Shown in pieces: positions 7,050 to 15,012 of a DNA stretch of 64,000 nt. How positions within the stretch are numbered: position 1 is the stretch's first letter; every line of letters begins with the position of its first letter. Source of the stretch: Arenibacter sp. P308M17 (GTDB taxonomy: Bacteria > Bacteroidota > Bacteroidia > Flavobacteriales > Flavobacteriaceae); contig NZ_QVON01000003.1 in assembly GCF_003426735.1 (NCBI RefSeq), positions 434,001 to 498,000 on the forward strand, read 5' to 3'. Under the pieces are notes generated by a model. That model did not search any database. It had not been told where the DNA came from and saw only the letters and a list, made by a program, of their open reading frames with translations. The position numbers and the translations under genes were made by a program.

Positions 7050-8594
7050 TTATGCCATTCGCTGTAACCAGCTCTTCATATCTACCTCTTTATGGATAAT
7101 TCCTTTGACATCCGCAATGGCAACACGCTGTTGATCCATGGTGTCCCTATGCCGTATGGTAACCGTCCTATCTTCTAAAGACTGGTGGTCCACGGTAATA
7201 CAAAATGGGGTGCCATTGGCGTCCTGTCTTCTGTAACGACGGCCTACGGCATCCTTTTCATCATAAACCACATTAAAGTCCCATTTGAGGTCTTCCATGA
7301 TTTCTTGGGCCAATTCAGGTAGGCCATCCTTCTTTACCAAAGGCAGTACCGCAGCCTTCATAGGTGCCAAAACAGCCGGTAATTTAAGTACCGTCCTGGT
7401 AGTATTATTGTCCAATTCCTCTTCTACCAAGGAGTTTGAAAAAACGGCCAGGAACATACGATCCAGCCCAATGGATGTTTCCACCACGTAGGGAACATAA
7501 CTCTCATTGAGTTCAGGGTCAAAATATTGCAATTTTTTACCCGAATATTTTTCGTGGCTACCAAGGTCGAAATCGGTTCTGGAGTGGATACCTTCCAATT
7601 CCTTGAATCCAAAAGGAAATTTAAATTCTATATCGGCAGCGGCATCTGCATAATGCGCAAGTTTTTCATGATCGTGAAACCTATAGTTTTCGGGCCCCAT
7701 CCCCAGGGACAGGTGCCAGGCCATCCTTTTTTCCTTCCAGGTCTCATACCATTCCTTTTGGGATCCCGGACGAATAAAAAATTGCATTTCCATTTGTTCA
7801 AATTCCCTTTGGCGAAAAATAAACTGTCTTGCAACGATCTCGTTCCTAAATGCCTTGCCTACCTGGGCAATCCCGAACGGAATTTTCATTCTTCCCGTTT
7901 TTTGTACGTTCAGGAAGTTTACAAAAATCCCTTGAGCGGTTTCCGGTCTAAGGTACAGATCCATGGCGCTATCAGCGGAAGCCCCTAATTTGGTGCCGAA
8001 CATTAGATTAAATTGCTTCACGTCCGTCCAATTCCTTGAACCAGACAACGGACAGGCAATTTCCAGTTCCTCGATTAAATTTTTTACATCTGCCAGATCC
8101 TCGTTCTCCAGGGATTTCCCCAAACGCTTTAAGATGGTATTGATCTGTTCTTGGTAACCTACCACTCTAGGATTGGTTTCCAAAAACTGTTTTTTATCAA
8201 AGGTAGCCCCAAAACGCTTTTCTGCCTTGGCCACTTCCTTATCTATCTTGGCTTCGATCTTAGCGGTATAATCCTCCACCAAAACATCTGCCCGATATCT
8301 TTTTTTGGAATCTTTATTGTCTATCAACGGATCGTTAAAAGCATCTACGTGCCCGGAAGCCTTCCAAACGGTTGGGTGCATAAATATTGCGGAATCCAAT
8401 CCCACAATATTATCGTTCAACTGAACCATGGCCTTCCACCAGTATTCACGGATATTCTTTTTTAACTCGGCCCCATTTTGGGCATAGTCGTACACGGCAC
8501 TTAGTCCGTCGTAAATTTCGCTGGATTGGAAAACGTATCCATACTCCTTTGCGTGCGAGATTACTTTTTTAAAATCGTCTTCTTGTTTCACCAT
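7050..8594 (-). CDS. glyS: Glycine--tRNA ligase (alpha2 type)
   Basis: Class II aminoacyl-tRNA synthetase, 514 residues, of the dimeric single-chain type. Diagnostic motifs: DLYLRPETAQGIFVNF (motif with the glycine pocket), FRNEIVARQFIFRQREFEQ (motif 2), GLDRMFLAVFSN (motif 3), and a C-terminal anticodon-binding domain (LPAVLAPMKAAVLPLVKKDG onwards). The start VKQEDDFKKVISHAKEYGYVFQ fits the family. The ATG at 8594 is used. Upstream on the same strand, 37 bp away, ends the coiled-coil membrane gene. Confidence 0.97.
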   Translation of the reverse strand: MVKQEDDFKKVISHAKEYGYVFQSSEIYDGLSAVYDYAQNGAELKKNIREYWWKAMVQLNDNIVGLDSAIFMHPTVWKASGHVDAFNDPLIDNKDSKKRYRADVLVEDYTAKIEAKIDKEVAKAEKRFGATFDKKQFLETNPRVVGYQEQINTILKRLGKSLENEDLADVKNLIEELEIACPLSGSRNWTDVKQFNLMFGTKLGASADSAMDLYLRPETAQGIFVNFLNVQKTGRMKIPFGIAQVGKAFRNEIVARQFIFRQREFEQMEMQFFIRPGSQKEWYETWKEKRMAWHLSLGMGPENYRFHDHEKLAHYADAAADIEFKFPFGFKELEGIHSRTDFDLGSHEKYSGKKLQYFDPELNESYVPYVVETSIGLDRMFLAVFSNSLVEEELDNNTTRTVLKLPAVLAPMKAAVLPLVKKDGLPELAQEIMEDLKWDFNVVYDEKDAVGRRYRRQDANGTPFCITVDHQSLEDRTVTIRHRDTMDQQRVAIADVKGIIHKEVDMKSWLQRMA

Positions 8595-8631
8595 TCGGCA
8601 AAAATATAATATTAGTGTAAAATGAGAAGAT

Positions 8632-9528
8632 TTATTTCAAATGAAATTCTGAAGTCGCCAATAATTTTTCATTCTCGAAAACATTTAGGGTATAGACCCC
8701 TTCCTCCAAAGATCCTTCCGGTACTGAAATAGCATCGCAAACGCTAAATTCCTGACCCATAAAAACGAGTTCTACCCGTTTGCTATAAATATTGCCATTT
8801 ACAGAAATGGTATTGGCATTATCCTCTATAACTCCCATATTTGGGGTTAGGAATTGCAAATAGATAACGCGTTCCTCATTTTTGGAATTGGGATTTCCCA
8901 AAACGGTAACACAGCCCCTTAGTTTGGATATGATATTCGCCTTATTGGTCTTAATATGTTTGCCACTTCTATACCTAAAACCACTGCCTTCCGAATTTTC
9001 CAATTTTAGATAGCTTTTGGTCTTAAGCTCCTGACTAAGTTCTTTATTCTTCCTTCTAAGCAGAGCCTCGGCCTCGGCCAACGAACTACTCTTTCCCCTG
9101 AGCTCCTCTATCATCTTCTTGGTTTCCTCATATTTGTCCCCAAGGAGCATATTGTTGTACTTAAGGAAATTGTTCTTCAGTTTTAGACTATCGTTTTTGG
9201 CTTCCAGCTTTCTAAGTTCGGTTTTGTATTCCTTTAATTTTTCGACTGTAAAATTTAACCGCCCCACGGAATCCAACAACTGTTGCACCCTGTATTTTGA
9301 ATCCTGTAATTCAATTTCATTTACTTCATTAAGTGCGGACAACCTATCCACATCAGATTTCATCAATGTAAGGTCCTTGACCAGCAATTCCTTCTCCTGC
9401 TCCAAAAAACTTATGCGACTTTTGGATTGGGCATAACTATAATAGAAGGCAATAAGAATGCCCAGTATAATAGCTGCCAGAGCGGCAAGTATTATCTTAT
9501 AATTAAATTTATTATCTTCAGTGTCCAT
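8632..9528 (-). CDS. Single-pass membrane coiled-coil protein of unknown function
   Basis: 298 residues. A short cytoplasmic N-terminus is followed by one membrane helix (about residues 11-32, IILAALAAIILGILIAFYY), then a long coiled coil (about 35-170, heptad-like LEQEKELLVKDLTLMKSDV and RRKNKELSQELK). A globular C-terminal domain (about 185-298) contains RVIYLQFLTPNMGVIEDN and EGSLEEGVYTLNVFE. No enzymatic motif is seen. It resembles conserved hypothetical periplasm-facing proteins of Flavobacteriaceae. It is divergent from comF by about 40 bp. Confidence 0.7.
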   Translation of the reverse strand: MDTEDNKFNYKIILAALAAIILGILIAFYYSYAQSKSRISFLEQEKELLVKDLTLMKSDVDRLSALNEVNEIELQDSKYRVQQLLDSVGRLNFTVEKLKEYKTELRKLEAKNDSLKLKNNFLKYNNMLLGDKYEETKKMIEELRGKSSSLAEAEALLRRKNKELSQELKTKSYLKLENSEGSGFRYRSGKHIKTNKANIISKLRGCVTVLGNPNSKNEERVIYLQFLTPNMGVIEDNANTISVNGNIYSKRVELVFMGQEFSVCDAISVPEGSLEEGVYTLNVFENEKLLATSEFHLK

Positions 9529-9571
9529 CTAAAAGCATGCATATTAAGTAGGTTAATAGTAATCTAGATTT

Positions 9572-10273
9572 GTGTATTCCAAGATTTCAAATATACTAAA
9601 CGATATCAACACGGTCCTTGTACCCAGGCTATGTTTTGGATGTAATGCGCTATTATATAGAGGAGAAGAACATGTCTGTACCGTTTGTCGAAATCAATTA
9701 CCACTCACCGAGTATACTTTTAACGCTGTAAATCCTGTTGACCGTATATTTTATGGAAGAATTAACATCATTAAAGCCAGTTCTTTTCTGTTTTTTACAG
9801 AAAAGGGAATTGTTAAAAGCATAATTCACTACCTAAAATACAAAAACCAAGAACAAATAGGTGCATTTTTAGGAAATTGGTATGGCCATATCCTGAAGAC
9901 AAACAATTTTCTTAACAACATAGATTACGTAGTGCCCGTTCCCTTACACCGAAAAAAATTAAAAAAAAGGGGTTATAACCAAGTTTCCCTATTTGCCAAA
10001 CATATAGCGGAACATATTGGCGCCCAATACTTGGAAGGTATCCTTATCAAAACCGCCAATACCAAGACCCAAACCAATAAATCCAGAATACTCAGGTGGC
10101 AGAACAAAAAGGCCCTTTATGTTTTAACGGACTACGGGCTCTTGAAAAATAAAAATGTCCTATTGTTGGATGATGTCATTACTACAGGGGCAACCATGGA
10201 GGCCTGTGCTACAGCCTTATCCGCCACAAAGGGAATCAATATATATGTGGCCTCCATGGCCATAGTACCATAA
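9572..10273 (+). CDS. ComF-family phosphoribosyltransferase-like protein
   Basis: 233 residues. The N-terminal cysteine pairs CFGC and CTVC (about residues 21-39) form the zinc-binding region of ComF proteins. The C-terminal part has the PRPP-binding loop VLLLDDVITTGATMEAC. Family members take part in DNA uptake; in non-competent bacteria the role is unclear. The start is GTG at 9572 (VYSKISNILND); no ATG precedes the zinc region in frame. No other competence gene is nearby. Confidence 0.88.
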   Translation: MYSKISNILNDINTVLVPRLCFGCNALLYRGEEHVCTVCRNQLPLTEYTFNAVNPVDRIFYGRINIIKASSFLFFTEKGIVKSIIHYLKYKNQEQIGAFLGNWYGHILKTNNFLNNIDYVVPVPLHRKKLKKRGYNQVSLFAKHIAEHIGAQYLEGILIKTANTKTQTNKSRILRWQNKKALYVLTDYGLLKNKNVLLLDDVITTGATMEACATALSATKGINIYVASMAIVP

Positions 10274-10326
10274 TTTTACAATTCTACAAATTAGTTGTTT
10301 CTTTGTTGTATATTTTCATTACTGTT

Positions 10327-11940
10327 ATGATTCAACGCATTTTGGGGTTTTTGTTTCTCATTTTATCCGTATCGGCCCTTGTACAGTGCGCACGGAGAGG
10401 TGCGCCAAGTGGAGGTGATAAGGATATTACACCCCCAAAATTGGTGAAGGCAGAGCCACAGAACATGTCCATTAACTTTAATACTAATAAAATCCGATTG
10501 TATTTTGACGAATACGTGAAGCTAAAGGATATTGAGAAGCAGCTTATTGTATCCCCGCCATTAAAATACACTCCCTTAATTTCACCACAGGGCTCTGCAA
10601 ACAAATATGTAGAGATCATCCTTAAGGATACGCTAAAAGAGAATACCACCTATACCCTCAATTTTGGCCAAAGCATTATTGATAACAATGAGGGCAATCC
10701 CTTAAGTTATTTTACTTACGTATTTTCTACAGGGGAGTATATAGATTCCCTGACCGTCTCCGGAGTGGTCAAGGATGCATTTAACAAGAATGCGGACACT
10801 TTTATTAGTATTATGCTATATGAGATCGATAGTGCCTATACCGATTCCACCATCTATCGGCAACCACCAAATTATATTACCAATACGCTGGACAGTACCC
10901 CTATTTTTCACTTAAAAAATCTAAAGGAGGGAAAATATGCCATGTTCGGGCTAAAGGATGAGGCCAAAAACAACATTTTCAATCAAAAAGTGGATAAAAT
11001 TGCTTTTATAAAAGACACCATAAGCCTCCCAACAGATTCGGTTTATTTATTGACCATGTTTAAGGAAATACCCGATTATAGTATTTCAGTACCCAATTAT
11101 GCGGCCAAAAACAAGATTATTTTTGGTTATCAGGGCAACGGCAAGGATATTTCAATTAGAGCCCTAAGCAACATTCCGGATACAGTTAAAACTAAAATCA
11201 CCAAAGAGCGGGAAAAAGATACCCTAAACTATTGGTTTACCCCCTTTAAAGCCGATTCCCTGATTTTTACAGTGACTAACAGCAAAGAACGCCTAATTGA
11301 CACCTTTACCGTTAAAACAAAAAAGGTAGGTATGGATACCCTAATTGTACAACCAAACCAAAGGGGATCCCTAGAGTTTGGGAACCCTTTTTATATTGGG
11401 GCCAATACTCCCATTTCGCGAATGGACAGTTCAAAGATCAGGATGGCCCGCAAGGATTCCACCATGGTAGAGTTCATGACCGTTTTGGATACGGTTGGCA
11501 ATAAAATTGATTTTGATTTCGAAGTGGAGCCCAATGAGAATTACTCTATAGAATTACTACCAGGAGCCATAACCGATTTTTTTGAAACCGAAAATGACAC
11601 TATTTCCATTAAACTGGCTACCAAAAGTTATGCAGATTTTGGAAATTTAAGACTTACTTTGGACGGGGCGGTCAACTTCCCCTTAGTTGTACAATTAACA
11701 GATGAAAAAGGGGTTACTGTAAAAGAACTTTTCGCCACTGAAAATCAAACCTTAGAATTCACCAATATTAAGCCGGCCACATATCTGATTCGGGTCATAT
11801 ATGACAGTAACGGAAATCAAAAATGGGATACTGGAAATTACCTTCAAAGAATTCAACCAGAAAAAATTACCTACTATCCAAATGTTTTGGAGGTAAGGGC
11901 CAATTGGGAACTGGAACAGACCTTTACCCTTTCAGACTAA
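10327..11940 (+). CDS. Ig-like (SbsA/Big_5-type) domain lipoprotein
   Basis: About 537 residues from the ATG at 10327. I prefer it to the upstream TTG at 10303 because it gives a compact signal peptide and a lipobox ending at C21 (SALVQC). After ARRGAPSGGDKDITPPKLV comes the Ig-like domain, with DEYVKLKDIEKQLIVSPPL and YTLNFGQSIIDNNEGNPL, diagnostic for this Bacteroidota family. The C-terminal part has RVIYDSNGNQKWDTGNYL, like a prealbumin or Cna-B repeat. It is probably surface-exposed or periplasmic. Its 3' end overlaps the convergent nitrilase gene by 17 bp. Confidence 0.8.
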   Translation: MIQRILGFLFLILSVSALVQCARRGAPSGGDKDITPPKLVKAEPQNMSINFNTNKIRLYFDEYVKLKDIEKQLIVSPPLKYTPLISPQGSANKYVEIILKDTLKENTTYTLNFGQSIIDNNEGNPLSYFTYVFSTGEYIDSLTVSGVVKDAFNKNADTFISIMLYEIDSAYTDSTIYRQPPNYITNTLDSTPIFHLKNLKEGKYAMFGLKDEAKNNIFNQKVDKIAFIKDTISLPTDSVYLLTMFKEIPDYSISVPNYAAKNKIIFGYQGNGKDISIRALSNIPDTVKTKITKEREKDTLNYWFTPFKADSLIFTVTNSKERLIDTFTVKTKKVGMDTLIVQPNQRGSLEFGNPFYIGANTPISRMDSSKIRMARKDSTMVEFMTVLDTVGNKIDFDFEVEPNENYSIELLPGAITDFFETENDTISIKLATKSYADFGNLRLTLDGAVNFPLVVQLTDEKGVTVKELFATENQTLEFTNIKPATYLIRVIYDSNGNQKWDTGNYLQRIQPEKITYYPNVLEVRANWELEQTFTLSD

Positions 11941-12700
11941 AATGGTCCCGATCTTCCAAAAACTTTAATTTTTCCCTCGCTTCGGAAATATGTTTTTTAT
12001 CCAAAGTGGCATAAAGCACCTTTTCCTCCGTTGAAAACACTATGGGTTCGCCAAAGACATTGTTTACGGTAGAATGGCCGGGATAATTATGTCCTGTATG
12101 ATCCGTACCTACCCTGTTTACCCCTACTACATATGCCATGTTTTCAATGGCACGTGCCTTTAATAGGGCATCCCAAGCATTAATTCTTGGCTGCGGCCAA
12201 TTTGCAACATAAATTAGCACATCATAGTTCTCTGTATTCCTGGACCATACGGGAAAACGTAGGTCATAGCAAATAAGTGGACAGATCCTAAGACCTTTAT
12301 AATCGATCACGATTCGTTTTTCCCCTTTAGTATAAATCTTATCCTCCCCGGCAAGTGTAAAGGTATGTCGCTTGTCATAAAAACTGGATCTTCCATCGGG
12401 CTCCACAAACCAAAGTCGGTTATAATAATGGCCATCTACAAAATAGACCATACTGCCGCTCATGGCCATATTTTTTCTGGCCGCTTCCCTTTGCATCCAT
12501 TTTACGGTTTCTTTCCCTTCCTCCTTGGCAATATTCCAAGGAGTCATGGTAAAGGCAGTTGTAAACATCTCAGGAAGTATTACCAGGTCCACCCCCCCAT
12601 CTACGGAATCGAGTTTCTTGGAAAAGTTTTCCCTGTTCTTTTTCGGATCTTCCCAAACGAGGGCGGATTGTATAAGTGCTAATTTAAGTTGGTTTTCCAT
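11924..12700 (-). CDS. Nitrilase-superfamily amidohydrolase (omega-amidase/YafV-like)
   Basis: 258 residues from the preferred ATG at 12700; an in-frame ATG also exists at 12712. The catalytic triad of the carbon-nitrogen hydrolase family is present: Glu in LPEMF (E44), Lys in YDKRHTF (K110) and Cys in LICYDLRFP (C144). The pattern and length fit omega-amidases that hydrolyse 2-oxoglutaramate or 2-oxosuccinamate, intermediates of glutamine and methionine-salvage transamination. Its 3' end overlaps the convergent Ig-like lipoprotein gene by 17 bp. The exact substrate is inference. Confidence 0.88.
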   Translation of the reverse strand: MENQLKLALIQSALVWEDPKKNRENFSKKLDSVDGGVDLVILPEMFTTAFTMTPWNIAKEEGKETVKWMQREAARKNMAMSGSMVYFVDGHYYNRLWFVEPDGRSSFYDKRHTFTLAGEDKIYTKGEKRIVIDYKGLRICPLICYDLRFPVWSRNTENYDVLIYVANWPQPRINAWDALLKARAIENMAYVVGVNRVGTDHTGHNYPGHSTVNNVFGEPIVFSTEEKVLYATLDKKHISEAREKLKFLEDRDHFSLKG

Positions 12701-12901
12701 GGCCATATTCATTGGTCAAAATAGATCTTGGTGTGCTTTTCGTTCCTTAGCCTATAAAGCTGTTGTTTTTTGAGTTTCCAAGATACTGTACACAGACAGT
12801 GCAAGCAGATTGTCCATATCAAAATAAGTGGCTCCCAGCATATCAGGCACTGACCTTAATTCTTTTTACAGAGGACAATTATTTCGGTAAATCCATAGCC
12901 C

Positions 12902-13375
12902 TTATTGGGCATTCTCCAATAGTGCAATTAGTGAAGCCGTTCCTTGTGCTTTTGCATGATCTAGGGCAGTAAGGCCCCGTACGTCTTTGATGGATGCATC
13001 CGCACCTTTGGTCAAAAGCATTTTAGCGATTTCTTCCCTATTGAACATGGCGGCATAAATGAGGCAGGTAGCCCCCATCGTATTCCGTTCATTAACACTT
13101 ACCCCTTTATCTATCAGCTTCTTGGCGGTATCCGTAAAGCCTTTAAAACACACTCCCATTAAGGCCGTATTGCCGGAGGCATCCTTGGCATCAATTTTAG
13201 CGCCCCATTCCAATAAAAGATCGGTTATTTCCTCTTGATCGTAATAGGTAGAAAGAATTAGCGGGGTAGACCCCCGTTGGTCCTTACTGTCCAAAAGCAA
13301 GGGGTTCTTCTTCAACATGGCCCTTACCTCATCAAAGTTACCGTTTCTAATTTCGTTAAAGAAAAACTCGTTCAT
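12902..13375 (-). CDS. Ankyrin-repeat protein
   Basis: 157 residues made almost entirely of ankyrin repeats: at least four units are visible (RGSTPLILSTYYDQEEITDL, SGNTALMGVCFKGFTDTAKK, MGATCLIYAAMFNREEIAKM, RGLTALDHAKAQGT). No signal peptide or membrane segment is seen, so it is probably cytoplasmic. Small ankyrin proteins in Bacteroidota often lie beside catalase; no catalase is present here. The partner is unknown. Confidence 0.85.
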   Translation of the reverse strand: MNEFFFNEIRNGNFDEVRAMLKKNPLLLDSKDQRGSTPLILSTYYDQEEITDLLLEWGAKIDAKDASGNTALMGVCFKGFTDTAKKLIDKGVSVNERNTMGATCLIYAAMFNREEIAKMLLTKGADASIKDVRGLTALDHAKAQGTASLIALLENAQ

Positions 13376-13432
13376 AATTAAAAGCCATTAGTTAAATGTA
13401 TAAAAAAACCAGCACTTAACTAAACTACTTTG

Positions 13433-13510
13433 CAATGAAATTACATACCTGACGGCAAAGGTGGGTAAGGATTTTGGAACGGAATAAAATTCCTTGACAA
13501 TAACTGGGGA
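13433..13510. repeat. Dispersed intergenic repeat, copy B
   Basis: Shares CAATGAAATTACATACCT (13433-13450), CGGCAAAG, TGGAACGGAAT (13475-13485) and AATTCCTTG (13488-13496) with the segment after recX at 4324-4397. Here the frame starting at 13435 stops after five codons (TGA), so this copy is not coding. Confidence 0.6.
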
Positions 13511-13610
13511 CAAGTGGGCGGTTGATAGTGGCTCACTACTTTATCTTTTCCTATCCAACTTAAGTCCAAATCCAATTTTCCAATGGATGGATTAGACAGT
13601 TCTGTTTAAA

Positions 13611-14981
13611 TCAGCGAGTTCCCGGGTTAAAATCGTCCGGAGCATTTTGAGGTTCATTAATGGTACCCTCCCCCCCAGAATCATTAAATATTGTCCACTC
13701 ACTCGGTGTATAATTTGGGTTGGCTTCTGAAATATCCTCATTCCGTATGGCTCTGCCATCCTCAAATTCATGGTCGGTGCCGGATCCATCTTCGCCAATA
13801 ATCCCAAAACTATCTATTACAGTGCCAAAAGGATCCACCAGTTCCAAATTATCATCGCCATTGGAATCTGCCGGACTATTTGTGGAAACACCATGATCGG
13901 GAGGAAAGCCATATACCGTTTCGAACTCTGAGGCATTTGGTGAAATAACAAAGGTACTATTGGCATCAATTACAAATGCGGACAAGTCAATGGTAGAACC
14001 TACCTCAGTATTATCATTGGTGTACCTCCTAAAGGTCCATCCCTTTAAGTGGAGCGGTTGGGAATCCGAATTAAAAAGTTCCACGAACCTTGCCCCTGTA
14101 TTGTTATCCGGATCCGCCAATTCCGAAATGAAAATTTTTGATGAGGTAAATTCATCCACCAGATCTTCACAACGTACATCCGTAAAAGCTATATCGGAGG
14201 TATCCCTTATTACCAATTGAAAATCCTTATTGTCCTTGATCAAAACCCCGGTTATGGTTCCATTGCCTTCTGGCAAAAGATTAGCTTGAAAATCGGAATA
14301 CCCGCTATTCAGTAGTTGAAGTTCCATATCTTCACAATTGATCAATGTCCTTATAGTTTCCTCCTCTTTAACGGCAAAGGTTTGTCCCAATTGGGCCAAT
14401 ACAATTTCCATATTGCCCAACCGGACCAAAGTGCTTATCATGGAGCTGTCCAACTCGCTGATATCAATAGCTTTTGGTTGGATCGTCCCCAATGGATCAC
14501 AGGAATTAAATAAATGCTGGCCTACTATCGCTGCGGGCAAACGTCCTACGGAAGCATTGCCAAAAGCGTTAAAAACGCCGCCCAGTTTAATTACTCCTTT
14601 GCCCATTCCCAAATAAAGTCCCTTGCATTTTATAAGGATTTTGGATCCCACTTCATAAAACAGATGCGAGTCCCTAAGATCAATTTCCAATTGTAGGCCC
14701 TGGGTGGGGTTTACAAGATTGTCCTGGATGTGCAAGGTTCCAAAAAAGTTGCCCGCCACATCAGAGGATACTACATATCCTTCTATAATCCAATCTTCAT
14801 TGATCCTTATCAATTCATCCGTATAAAGTGCCTTTAGCTCCCATATGGTAAAATTCGCCGAAAGATCGGATGCACAGCTGGATTTGGGAGTCTCAAAATT
14901 TATATCCTTAACACAGGCCATTACAAGATATATGCCCAAAAGGCAGGCAAAGTATGCAATATGGCGAATTTTAAAGTTCAT
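13611..14981 (-). CDS. DUF5689 and lamin-tail-domain lipoprotein
   Basis: 456 residues from the ATG at 14981. This start gives a signal peptide with a lipobox ending at C23 (IYLVMAC); an upstream in-frame ATG at 15029 would add 16 non-signal residues and overlap the preceding gene. The region of about residues 35-290 is the DUF5689 type, with OB-fold-like features (DWIIEGYVVSSDVAGNFFG, LHIQDN). The region of about 295-455 is a lamin-tail (LTD) domain: KIFISELADPDNNTGARFVE, LKGWTFRRYT and DNLELVDPFGTVIDSFG. It lies 31 bp after the TonB receptor on the same strand, probably an operon. OB and LTD domains accompany the EEP domain in secreted nucleases such as ExeM, and an EEP nuclease is the next gene beyond the receptor. 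Confidence 0.8.
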   Translation of the reverse strand: MNFKIRHIAYFACLLGIYLVMACVKDINFETPKSSCASDLSANFTIWELKALYTDELIRINEDWIIEGYVVSSDVAGNFFGTLHIQDNLVNPTQGLQLEIDLRDSHLFYEVGSKILIKCKGLYLGMGKGVIKLGGVFNAFGNASVGRLPAAIVGQHLFNSCDPLGTIQPKAIDISELDSSMISTLVRLGNMEIVLAQLGQTFAVKEEETIRTLINCEDMELQLLNSGYSDFQANLLPEGNGTITGVLIKDNKDFQLVIRDTSDIAFTDVRCEDLVDEFTSSKIFISELADPDNNTGARFVELFNSDSQPLHLKGWTFRRYTNDNTEVGSTIDLSAFVIDANSTFVISPNASEFETVYGFPPDHGVSTNSPADSNGDDNLELVDPFGTVIDSFGIIGEDGSGTDHEFEDGRAIRNEDISEANPNYTPSEWTIFNDSGGEGTINEPQNAPDDFNPGTR

Positions 14982-15012
14982 TGTTCCAATATTTCTTCCT
15001 GGTATGTAAATA